A stretch of DNA of 41,097 nucleotides, from assembly GCA_003427395.1 (NCBI GenBank), contig BFEA01000930.1, positions 68,449 through 109,545 of the forward strand, read 5' to 3'. The translations under genes were made by a program, and so were the position numbers. Positions 1-12,500 of the stretch are shown here, piece after piece. Source of the DNA: Chara braunii. Taxonomy: Eukaryota > Streptophyta > Charophyceae > Charales > Characeae. Every line of letters begins with the position of its first letter. The first letter of the stretch is position 1. Below the pieces are notes generated by a model. That model worked only from the letters and a program-made list of their open reading frames with translations. It made no database searches and was not told the DNA's origin.

Positions 1-22
1 AAAAAAAAAAAAAAAAAAAAAA
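1..22. repeat. poly(A) run at window edge
   Basis: Twenty-two consecutive A residues open the window. This lies in or next to the intron that follows the last visible SEC24 exon (the gene is read leftward). It may be a retroposon tail or a simple homopolymer; nothing else can be said because the window starts here. Confidence 0.8.
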
Positions 23-300
23 TTATCATGCAGACATGCATTTCTTTAATGATTTTCAGAAGATATTATAAACGGAATCCAGGTAACAAAAACAACATAA
101 AGCGTACATCTTCACTGCACATGGACATTTCAGATCATCACTGCACATGGACAAGCATACATGAGCTCTTCACTGATTCAGAGCTGGCAGCCCCTGAGGG
201 ACAAGGGTTGCTTGTTTGTTTGCCCTCGTTTGTACACCAAAACTAGAACAGCTTCAATTGCGAACAGAGCTGACGGCAGCAAAATAGGGTGCATACTCAC

Positions 301-504
301 CATTACCGAATATGTAACCTGCAACGCAGGACCCAAGGCCGACTCGATGTTGGTAGTGTTCTGGTACATAGACGGGAGAGAACTGAGCAGCGCCTCCACA
401 ACATTGCGAGACTCACTGAGATTAACAAGCAAGTCATCCGGAATAGGAAGAAACGGATCCTCCAAATCAGCCACCACAAGCATCTGTGGCTGCGAGAGTG
501 ACGC
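301..504 (-). CDS. SEC24: SEC24 exon: trunk domain, last visible
   Basis: A 204-base, phase-0 exon of 68 codons: [42 protein letters not shown], then [15 protein letters not shown]. Acceptor ATGCAG ends at 505. The donor chosen is ATG|GTGAGT at 300, a perfect consensus; a GTTACA 24 bases earlier would be a much poorer site. The next exon, expected to continue with the family's GGK(L/I)L-type strand, must lie left of the window. Confidence 0.93.
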
Positions 505-3500
505 CTGCATTCAAAGAATGCCACCATTCATCATTACCATCACTCCATACTTCCAAACACACCAAACACTCTTCAGGGAAGGCCAAAAGTGAGGGTATCT
601 TTCATGGTTATACAGTTTTCTCCAAAATGAGAGGGAATACAATCAGAATTCTGTATGTTATTTTGTGTCCACTCCTTGAGATCCTGGCTAGACAAAGAAT
701 TAGAAAGTTCCTTATTTCTTATCCTTGTCCATTTTTTCCCTTTTTTTAGAGTAAGGGCGACCACCTTGAGATGTTATCATCGAACTGACCGGCCCCAGGC
801 AATTCAGAATTGTACTATCACACTCATCTGCATCCCAGTGGAGTCCAAGCCCGGGTCTGTATTTCAAGAGGTATTGATCAGAGGGGTTGTTCGGTTTGTT
901 CTACTGGCGCTGAGTGCCCAGACTACGATCAGACAACTCCAATATTGGCCACTACCGCACAACTCCGGTATAGGCCTTTACTATCGACGGCGCAACTGGA
1001 AAACTACAGCAGCAGACCCTGAATCACATGCAGATGTCGCCCACAAAACCACCGCAACCACCAGGTATGTCCCCTCCCTGTCCTCTGTCTTGCCCTCGTC
1101 TAGCCCACCCTTGTCTGCAGCCCCACACTCCTCCAACGGAAGACCAGCACCCTACCCCTCTGGCTGAAGACTGGCGCTGCCTTCCGCAGCGCCCACTACA
1201 ACGCAACCGTGCTCGCTCACCAAAAACTTGCGCCAGCGGCCTGTGAGCGCACATTCCAGCAGCGCTGCCGCCCAGCCAGCAAGTTCCCGAATGCCCCTTC
1301 CCTGGCCTGGCTTTCCTAAATGGAACTTGGCCAGGCACGATAGCTGCCTGGACTGGGACCCGAGTGTGCCCAGTAGCTTCTCATTGGGCCAAAGTGTCTA
1401 CGCCCAGCCCCCTTCAGACAGTGGCCTGGGCAAGGGCACGCACCAGTTAGATGCGGCCAACTAACCACCCCATTCGCTCTGAAGTAAGAAGAGGCTGGAA
1501 GGCCCATGGAAGCTTTCGATGCTAGTGAGCAGGCCACATGTAACCAACCGCCACGTGGTAATTATCTGGTGCCCACAAGGGCCTGCAAAATTGCAATACT
1601 CAGCCCTCTTTGGGATGCAGCAGCCCACCTTCACTGAGGCGGACACAAGGCCTGTCGTAGGGGTCACAATTGTGCATGCCAAGGTCTCATATCCTCACAC
1701 ACTGCTATTCATCCCAAACCACCCACTCGCATCAACATCGTCTCCATCACACCATGGCTAGACAATCACCCTTCCATTCGCTGTCTCGCCCCTGGAGTGT
1801 ATGGAGTGCCATAATCCAAAACCAAATTCTAGAAGATCCCCACGCAACACCTGCAGCGCTATTGCTTAAAAAAGACACCCTAGAACCTTCTTCCCCATTT
1901 CTTCCATGTGCTCCAAAAAAGCAGCCAGTGTGAATGCCACCCACACCAAACACTCTGAGCCTCCTTGGAAAGATACCGTGCCCAGAACTCCAAACACATT
2001 CCCACCCCGAAGAACTTGTGGCCACCCACAGGCGTGTGTAAATGAGAGTACTAGCCAGTGAATGGTTCCACCTCAGAGAGCACAAACTATCTGACCTCCC
2101 GTCAGGAGCACAATCTAGGGCACCACCATGTAAGTCGTTCTACTGCTCCGCAGGCCTTCCATCACCACACGCTCGAGAGCTGCCATGTGTCGTTATCCAA
2201 TCCACTGCTCTCGCCTCTCAGAGCATTATAACCTAACTCCAAACACATTCCCACCCCGAAGAACTTGTGGCCACCCACAGGCGTGTGTAAATGAGAGTGT
2301 ACTAGCCAGTACGTGACCTCCCGTCAGGAGCCGGCGTGTGTAAATGAGAGTACTAGTCAGTGAATGGTTCCACCTCAGAGAGCACAAACTAGGTGACCTC
2401 CCGTCAGGAGCACAATCTAGGGCACCACCATGTAAGTCGTTCTCCTGATCTGCAGTCCTCCCATCACCACACCCTCGAGAGCTGCTATGCGGCGTTACCC
2501 AATCCACTGCTCTCTCCTCTCAGAGCATTATAACCTATCCAAGTGCCTACTGAAACTCTATCCCTTCTAAACCGAGCCTCACGGACATAGCTCCCAACCA
2601 ATCCTCACTCTGCAAAGTACAGATCTACTCTTAATCTGTGAGTCAGTCTGTCCCTTCATCTGTGTCTGGGCGCTAGTCCAGACCACACACCTGACTCACC
2701 AAATGATCTCGACCACAGGTCCAAAGCCTCCAGGAGGGGGATCAACAGCCCTGCGTACCAAAAGATGCACCAAACGGGCACACAGTACAAAACAGGTCCA
2801 CGGCCCTACGACCAAGCCGACACACGTGACAGGAAGTCCCATAGACAGACAAACCAGAACACGAGCTTAACATGTCCGAATACGGGAAACACTTTAAAAA
2901 GTCAGCATCCAAGAGACAACAAAGTTGGCACAGCAAAAGTAAAAATACATACAAAGTGATGCCTAAACAGACAAAATAGCAAACGCAACAGCAAGAAACA
3001 AAATGGAATCTCAACAGCCTTAGGCCCCAAACGGTATCAGCCAGCCAAGGTGCAGCCTTGGCCGCCCATGAGCAGTGTTCAGGTCCTGGGCAAGGGTCAA
3101 CATCCCTGATAGTACCCACATACTTCTAGGCCCAATACGAGCACCTTCATATACTCTGTTATTTTGGAGGGAAATGAGACCCCAACAGAGCAAAGAAAGA
3201 TGCGGGCATTCTCATCAAAACTGACCTTCAGGTTAATGAAGTGCAGTGTGCTGTCAAACGTCAGGAAGCCTATCTGAACCCTTATGTCACCAGGAAGATT
3301 ATCTAGGGATGCCTTGATTGTATCCACAGCGACCTGCACAACAAATCACATCAAACAAAACAAAACTGAACATCGGAATTGAATTCATTTGCCCCACATT
3401 GGGCGCAGGCAAAAAAGTGTGAATACTTTTCCCCTTCAGTTTCGCCCTAACGACCCATGTCATCACACATTCTAGTGCTACAACAACAACACCATGATTT

Positions 3501-6500
3501 ACACTGAGCACCAAGCCGGAGGGGGAGTAACCAACTGTTCACAACCTTAGGCACACAAGGCACAGAGCTTTCTTCTTCAATCCCTCCCCCAATTTCCCCC
3601 TATTCAACAGCGCTTCGTCACATCCGCTATTTCCAATTCCTTGACACAACCGACCAGAATTTTACTCAGGCATCCACCAACGTTGCAAAACGGGAAATAC
3701 ACTGCGGCCATCTCGTCTCAAAGTGAGCTACCAAACACTGGTGCCCATTTCATTGTATCCGCCAAGTTTGCAAAACGGGAAATACAGACGGCATCTTGTC
3801 TCAAAGTGAGACACCACACACTGGTGCCCATTTCATTGTATGGACCTCAAAAGTCGTGTTTCAAGGCTGTATAGAGTTTAGATGATTACGACGAATTAAA
3901 ACACCACACCATCTGAATCGACGAACGAGAACATGCATCTTGCAGAGCGAGAAATCTACGATTCAGCATCTTGGAACCCGCATGCCCCAAGAGTGAAGTG
4001 CTGGGCTCACAGCAAGCAAATGGAACATAAAGAAGGCCGTTGTTTTCAGTCAAGTGCAACCCCAGCCAAACTTCCCACCAAGCCAGCCCCTGTATCTGGC
4101 CAAAGTTTGAGGGCCCGACACAGGTGCAATCTCCTTGGGAGAAACAAAACGAAAAGGCATGCGGTTTCCTTCTTCCTTTTTTCTTCCGCCCTGCCAGAAA
4201 AGCTTGGCGCCCTCCACAACAATCTGCAGCCATTTGGGCGTGGTGTGGACCAGGTGCATCGGACAAGTCCAACACTACGAATGTATCGGGTGTCCAATGC
4301 ATAAAAATGCACAAAGTGTGCAGTGTAGCGGAGCAAGGCACCACTCACCAACTACAAAAGGGACAGAAAAAGAGTGTAAGAAGACATTCAACCAACTACA
4401 AAAGGGACAGAAAAAGAGAAAAAGTGTAAGAAGACATTCACTACAAAAGGGACAGAAAAAAGAAAAAGCGTAAGAAGAGATTCCATAGCTCCACAGATGG
4501 AGTGTTTTCCGCCGACATGCTGTTGGTCTTCACCACCGCCACAAAGTTGCCAAACGATACAGAGAAGATACTTTTTTATTCAGTCTTTTAGGTACTGGCC
4601 CCTCCGCAAGGATTACAAATAGAGTGGTTGTCCAAAAGAAAGTGTTCCCAAGATTCTGGGCACTTCTCCACTACACAACACAATGATGTCCAAAACCAAC
4701 ACATTCGAAAGGTTGGACCCCTCCAAATGCAGCTGGTCCAGAAGCCATCAAAAATAATGTGGAGTTGTGCAGTGCATGGAGGCCCCGTCATTCACCGATA
4801 TTTGGGTTCTTTTTGCTTTCTTTTACTGGTTTTTCTCCTCTTGGTGTCCTTCCTAGCGAGGCAGGGTGCCCTTTCCCGCGGAAGCATCCTTCCCAAGAGA
4901 AAACAGATGGCACAGAAAACTTCCAGGCAAAACAAAACAGGCGTGCTGCCCACCCATTATATGAACCAGGTAGACGAGTCTGCCCCTTCCCACCAAGCGT
5001 CCCCCAAGCCTATTTACTTCAGGTTTAGCCGTGGTACTTGTCGATAAATACAAGCTCCAGTACAGAGGCAGTTGGAGTGGATGTTTAACGCCAAGCAATA
5101 ATACGGCTGGGAAAAAGATCAAGCCCCAAAATTGGGGGCACAGGGAGGGCAGAGAGGAGCATCGGAGGACAAGCACCTGTGCTTTCCCCAGGTGAATATT
5201 GTCATTCCCCTTGTGGACGAACATCACACTGTCACACTGGCTGTCGTAACGTGGAATTGGGTTCTCCAATCAACGGACGAAGGTGTCAGATTCAAAAAAA
5301 CAATCTCTGAATCTAGCTCCTTCCGCAAGTTTTTCCATTTCAACTGGCATCTAGCGCCTTCGGCTTAATGCAGTTGTGCATACAGTACAACACTTGCACA
5401 GATCGTGCAAGCCTGACCGGCAAAGAAGCAGGTACAAGGCCCATCACAGATACCCCGTCGCATGTTCATAATAGTACAACATTTACACAAGCAAAACAGC
5501 AGTCCGCTCACGAACAAATGAAACCACTTACTGCCAGGCTGGTACACAAAGCCCTGCTCGTCTACAGCCAGCTTCTTCAGGGAGGGTTGAGCCATAATGG
5601 ACGTCTGACCTGGGTCTTTTAAAGGTCAACTGGCCAAACTTATCTGGTGTCTCATCATTAAACCAACAGTACATTACCCTGCCATTTTTATCCCACAAAA
5701 AGCTGCATGCCACCGCAACTTCCAGGGGCCGGCTGCCAGAGCAAGCTGCCTGGCAAAAGGAGGGCTGCACCGGTTCATTCTGATTTGGCTCGCAGGGCTT
5801 TTCAAGCCACGGGAAAAAGCGGCTTGGAGTACTGATGGTTTAACTGTGTGCAACATAACCATAAGGTCCAATTCTTCAGTATGGAACCCCAACCCTCAAT
5901 ACCAAGATTGACTAGATCATTTGAGCGCTTTACATAGTACACGAGACAGACATTAGGGTACAATATAGCATCAGCATCAGACTTGGAGAACATAGTAAGA
6001 GTGAATATGACAACAACACACCTGCAACATCCCCGATGCAACGGCTGGCTGTGATACATCAATGAGGAAAAAGTAGACCGGCGGCATCGGTGCACGGACC
6101 ATATACTCCTGAGGCGCAACGAACTCGACACATCCTTTTAGAAGCTCAGGCCGTTCATTCACATCCCGCCTCCGACCGTCAGGCCCAAGTTGGCAAAAAT
6201 ATTCCGGAGGAACTGCACGATCAGAAAAAAAACAACAGTCACGAAGGTCCAAGCAAGCAGTCGACATTAAAATCATTTTCTGGAGCCACATGGCCCCTTG
6301 ACAATAGATATCAAAACCTCAGACTCTGAGAAGAGCATACCACCAAATAGCATATTACACACTCTTCATTCAACGGGGGCGTTGAGTTCGAAAATCAGTG
6401 GTTTTGTGTTAAGAAACCATTTTACACAAAACCACTGATTTTCGAACATATGTCTGCCACAATAATGGCGGGAGACAGGATCCACAACTTGAGGAAGAAG

Positions 6501-9500
6501 CTGAGCACAGAACAAATGAGACATACAGCAACAGCGACCAGCACAATCAACGACTTCACCAAGACGAGTCAAAGAGCACACAAACCAAAGGCAAACTGTA
6601 CAAACCATGTTTTCAACTAACCGACTACATGGAAGGGACTGTCAAAGAAAACGGCACAGGACCCGATCGACACATCAATTCACTAGTCTGTCGGCGAGCG
6701 AATTCAAGCACAAAGAAGGGACTGGTGAAGCTCAGAGGCACTGATGAGCACAAAGAAGGGACAACATGGGTGAGTGAAGTCAAAAGATTGAAAAAAGAAT
6801 GGACACATGAACATATAAGCGGGGGGACGGGAAACTGAAGAGAAAGACAGACATGGTGGCCTTGCTGAACAGCTAAAGAGAAAGGCGCGTGTGTTCAAGG
6901 GCGAAAGCACACTAGAACACGTCAGGCAGAGATGACAGACCAGTCAGGAAATGCAGGCAATAAAGAACATGGTTACGCAAAAGATTTCGCAAGCTAACGC
7001 AGAAACACAGCTGGAAAGCAGGCGAAACTGTCTCAGCAAATGCTTATGGCTCACAGTCAGGGATTTCATTGCACGGCATGTCTACTTTCAGCTAACGAGT
7101 ATACGAAGGCGCTTGAGATAACCCTGTTTCAGAACCTCGGCAAAACGGCTACGTAACTTCGGGAGGAGTGCTTTTCTCTGCAAAAACAGACAAAAGTGGC
7201 AGATAACAGGAGGTAGCAGCTGTTTATTAAGAACACAGGACTCTGCCAAGTGGTAACACAATGTATAGAGTCTGACACCTGCCTGGTGCTGAAAAGTGAA
7301 AAGGTGAGAAGGAGAAGTGACATAAGCTTCGAATAGAAACCGCAGTAAACGTCGGCAGTAAACGCCAGCTGTAACTATAACTGTCAACTTTTACCGCAGT
7401 CGTAAAATCTACCTATATGCTGGAACACTCGAAATTCTTACATACACTACCCAGAAATACCGCAGAAAGTCCACTTGAGTGGACAGATTAAATCAGCAGG
7501 CTCGCTAGACGAAGCGTCTCTAGGCCATACGCCAGACCCGCGGACACTACTCTGATTAAAGAGTACCCCAATGAGCAGCAAGAAATGAGGGGCAGAATGT
7601 GCAGTATACGTGGGTACAGAAATACATCATAATCGTGAATCCACCTTTAAAACCGGAAGCGCACATCACCAGCCTTCCAGAGAAAGCAACTCATTAGCAC
7701 CAGTGTCTTTCGGAGCCTGGCTGCCATTGATAAATTCATCAAAATGGGCACAGTAACCTTTCCGGCCTCCGAAAGTTGCAGCAAGGGAAACCCAGGGCTG
7801 ATGCCTGGCCGTGTACTGCTGGTTCAAACGATGGAAAATCTTACAATTCAATGAATACCACAAATTCGCCTTCAATAGTAGCTCCAAAGGTATCAACGAA
7901 ATGACGCATTCAGTCAGCTATGACAGGAGCTACATAGGAAGGTGGTTCGGTCCATAGGGTTCAGAAGAAGGCAGCATGATATAGCAGAACAGGGTCATAG
8001 CAGGGGTCAACCCTTCCTACCTTAAAAGCAATTAATCAGGATCCCTCACCCATAATGGGGGGAGGTGTCTGTGAGTTCTATTTCTACACGATGCTGCACA
8101 CAATTTGCAGCACATACTAAAAGTGATTTGGGAAAAACACTAGCAATTAATCAGGATCCCTCGCCCATAATAGGGGGAGGTATCCATGAGTTCTATTTCT
8201 AAGCGACGCTGCACACAATTTGCAGCACATACTAAAAAGTGATTTGGGAAAAACAGGGTGCAAATTACAACATGACACGACGTAGCGAATTGCATGCCTC
8301 GTCCCTCGGCCAGAGGTGTCGGTGAGTTCTATTTTCTATGCGACGCTGCACACAATTTGCACCACTTAATAGAGAGTCATTTGGGAAAAACAAGATGCAC
8401 TTAAGACAAGACACGACAGAGTGAATCGTATGCGTGATCCCTTCCGTACGAGGATATTAACATGCAACAAGTGCTGCCTGATGCAACAAAGCAGATAATG
8501 TACAGAGGTTCGATTTTTCCTCGTTTCTACACCAGATCTAGCACCTCCACAAACTCTCCCCCTTCCCCATACCCTACCTTAGCAGCAGTAGCAAAAGACA
8601 TTTGGTAGAAGTGCAGTAGCAGCACTGCTTTCCTTCAGAGGGCAAAGAAAATGCCAGATGGACAGTAGCCGCCATTCAGTGGCAAAGCAGCAGCTGTTCA
8701 ACAGCTGTACAGCTGAATTACAGCATAATGAGGCAGCAGAACCCGTAAGCAACAGCAGCTGTGGCCATTAGCATTGTCATATGTAGAGAAATAAGGTATC
8801 AAGGAATGCAAATATCAAACAGCAACTTAGTAGCTCTGGACGAAATCAACATGAAGTTCTTGTTGAATTGGGGTTTGAATGACTCTGCCCGGCACCATAC
8901 ATGTCCATGAACATCATTTTGACGGTTCATCCCAGATCCCACCCCAAGGGGTCTGCACATGCTCCCTCCCTTAAGTTTCCCAAATTTCTTCATTGTGGAC
9001 TCTTAGAAAAGCCTGCAGCCACACAGCACTCGGATACTGGAAAACAGAAGTCTGGATAGCCATTCGGATCGCAACAAAACTTTAACAATCTGGAGCATGT
9101 AAGTTTGGTAGTGGTATATAAGTTTGTGTGCCCATCAAGCAAATGAGAAACGAGTGGAAGGTGGTGAAAGAGGCGGGGAGGAGAGTTTAAAACCAAAAAG
9201 ATGGGTTGCGGAGGCAAACAAGACCAAGGAAAGGAGACGCACGGGGAATATAAAGCTCTCAAGAGCGACACCTTCATTCAACAGGCCGCAAATATTACAC
9301 CTCCACCTGCGGCCACCATCGGTGAAATTCACAAAAGGATTTATGTATGTCCTACAGGACCTGCACCTCACGATCACCGATCCAAAGTTCACGATGGGAA
9401 CCTCCTCCTACATCAACAGTACACAAGCAGAGCGAGCCACAAAAAAAAAAAAAAGAAAGACCACAATACAAATCAGCATCCCCATGAGTCACACAACCTC

Positions 9501-12500
9501 TCTCCCTCCCTCCCTCCCTCCAACAGGCATATGATGTAAATCCCCAACCAGATAACCAAACTAGACATCGGCAGAAAGGTACTTCCACAACCTAGAGTTG
9601 AGGTGGTACCTTGCGGTTTGCTGAATGGGACATAGAAATACCATAGCAACCTCCTCCTACATCAAAAGAAGCCCAAAATCATAATGATCCACCCAAGACG
9701 CGCCACACATATTAGCATTCCCACAAGACAGGTCAGCAGTCTCAATCAACCGCCCTTCCACCACACAAGCACAGCGTGAACCTCCCACCAAACTAGACCA
9801 AGCTCAGCTGTGCTCCCACAAACAAGACTATCATCATCTGAAACTTACTCTCAACCGAAAGGCACTTCTTTGTTGACATGATGCCTTGCAGTTGCAGTTC
9901 GCTGGATGAGACACCGTAATACGACAGAAGAACGACTAGGTACAAGAGATCAGGCAACCGTAGACTTCCAGGTTCAGGAGTAACAACGGAGTGCATTCAA
10001 TAACTTCCCTAACATCATTTACCACAGACAACACCTGCATTCCAGCATTTCCACATTGAAATAAGTGAACATCCACCATGTATCGACTGTAAGCAATGCA
10101 TTCCTTAAAGCCATGGGTCTCGCTTCGTCACTCCACAAGTGTGTAAAGACAGAAAAAAATGGCATCACTCGACGCGTGTAAAGACAAAAACATGGCAACC
10201 GTGTTTTTCCATCTTCATGCCTCTTCATTAAACCATGGGTCTCGCTACCACTCCCCAAGTGCAAGAGAGACAAAAAATGATGTGTGCATTACCTCCTTCT
10301 TGCCAAGTAAACACAAGCCGCTGTACGTATTTAGTGAGTAGTGCAGCAGCCCAACCCCTCGTGCCTACCACAACACCATTCAAGGCAAAAGCCCAGAAAC
10401 CAACTGTACCTCGAACCTCATCATTCAACCATAATTTCCTTGAAATTGGTGAGGGTTTAAACCATACAACCCTTGTATCGGGGTAAGCCTCACCATTGCA
10501 TCCTCTTCCTTGTAATCACCAAGACGACGCATCACATATACTGACAGCCCATCACATATACTCACAATCACAGGCTTGCAAACGACGCCACAACATCCGG
10601 AAGTACACACACAGTTGCTCAAATGCATGTAGAAGGACAACCAATAGGACGACCGACAACATGTGTTCGATGATAGCAGCGAGCAGGAAAACAACACTTT
10701 GGACGACCACTGTCGTATAGAGAGGGCACAAGACCACTGTCGTATAGAGAGGACACGAGCAAGAGACAAATCACAACTGCAAACAAACAGATGTACCCCC
10801 ATTTCAGACCCCGTCAACCACCTCCGGGGGAATCCAACTTCAGCCAAGGCATGTCATACATCTGCTTGCTATTGGCGGCCAACTGCTACTATAGAGGGCC
10901 TATTTATTGATTATGCAACAGACGTACAGATGTTACTAGATGGCAAAGCAAATCTGTTCACCATAGCAACCGTCAAAGCTCACTCTCCCCACCACCACCA
11001 CCAAACAGGCCGCCAAAACACGCCCACCAATTATCACAATCGTACAGACGTTAATAGAGGGCGATCTAAATCTGCTCACCATAGCCCCTGTGAATGCTCA
11101 ACTCTCCACACACAACCACCAAACAGGCCGGCGTTGCAGCCCCACGTTGCAAGACCCCGGAAAGAGAATAGGGACACGATTTACTCACCCCAGGAGGAGG
11201 CTTGGCAAGTGGATGGATGAAAGCACCGAGCGGGAGGTGCCATCTCGCCCGCAGGGACTGCGAGTTCGGAATCGCATTGCACGTCAACCGCATGAATTTC
11301 GGGCGACAGTTGGCTGACGAGACTGGCTGTGGTAACGACTCTTCATCATCCAGCGGTCTTGGAAGCAGACTTGGATCTACTCCAGCATCCAAAGAACCCG
11401 GTGGAGGTGTAATGCTGAGGGATTGGAATTCTTCAATCAACGCTTGCCTCTGCATTGGTCCGTAGCCATACTGCCCAGCTCCTTGGTAGTAACCACCGAC
11501 ACCAGTTCCTGTGGAGGTCGGCTGACCATATGGCCCAGAAGGTGCAGCAGGGGCTGGCTGACCATATGGCCCTGCCGAGGGTGCAGCAGGGGTTGGCTGA
11601 CCATATGGCCCCGTCGAAGGTGCAGCAGGGGGTGGCTGACCATATGGCCCCGCCGAAGGTGCAGCGGGAGTTGGCTGACCAAATGGCCCTGATGAAGGAG
11701 CAGCAGGAGTTGGCTGACCATATGGCCCCGCAGAAGGTGCACCAGTAGAGTAAGGGTCGTTGTACTGGAGAGGTGGCTGTGCCAACGCCCTAGAAACAGT
11801 TGCAGGTGGTGTCTGGACCAATGAGGGCCCATAGGGTCCAGCTTGAAGATACCCCCGCTGGTCGAAAGAAGAGGCCCCTAACGGCGGAGAACTGCCTCCA
11901 GTTGAGGGTGGACCGCCGGGCGCAGATGGAAAGGATGGGGGCTGCTGAGGAACCCCAGGATACCGTGCAGGTGAACCTGTCGGACCTGTGATTGGGGGAG
12001 GTCCTGCAGGCTGAGGTCCCCCACGCGCTACAACGGGAGGGGGCGCTGGTGAGGGCGTAAAAGGGGACACCTGCGGACGTGGGGGGCCAGCAGCAGCAGT
12101 GGAAACAGCTGTAGGGGGAGGGCCTGAAGCAGGACCGATGGGAGGAGGGCCTGGGGGGCCTGATAAAGGAGGGCCGGAAAGAGGGGGGCCTGCGTGAGGT
12201 GGTCCTGTATGAGGCGGGCCTGGAGGAGGCGGACCCATAGCAGGAGCTGGTTGTGAGGACGGGCGCAGAATGCTGGGATGGGATAGCTGCTGATACGATC
12301 CAGGGGCACCTGGGCGCCCTGGAGAAGGACCAATGCCACTACCCATTGCACCACCTGGCAAAGACGGTGGGCCTCCTGGCACAGACAGTGGACCTCCCGT
12401 CAGAGGTGATGCAAACTGCTGTTGATGCATAGGAGCCATTGGATAAGTCCCGGAATGTGAAGATGGTGGTGCTGAGGCTGCTACAGGCCGATTGGCGAGC

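Larger units (their letters stand above)
505..3225 (-). other. SEC24: SEC24 intron (2,721 bp)
   Basis: Bounded by GTCAGT and TGCAG on the minus strand. Contents I can support are a minus-strand tRNA-derived SINE (731-890) and a tandem duplication (1986-2536). Several open frames occur (for example 655-1167 plus), but they are compositionally like the intron and match nothing I recognise. Confidence 0.85.
3334..6021 (-). other. SEC24: SEC24 intron (2,688 bp)
   Basis: Intron between the trunk exons, GTGTGT to GTGCAG. It contains an 86-bp-period duplication (3682-3842) and a three-copy repeat (4346-4482). Overlapping open frames near 3,933-4,473 run in several frames on both strands and look like chance. 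Confidence 0.85.
6213..9271 (-). other. SEC24: SEC24 intron (3,059 bp)
   Basis: The largest visible intron, between the zinc-finger and trunk exons. It contains the perfect hairpin at 6386-6447 and the three-copy repeat at 8028-8400. CAG/CAGCTG-rich sequence lies near 8,690-8,760. Nothing else stands out. Confidence 0.85.
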
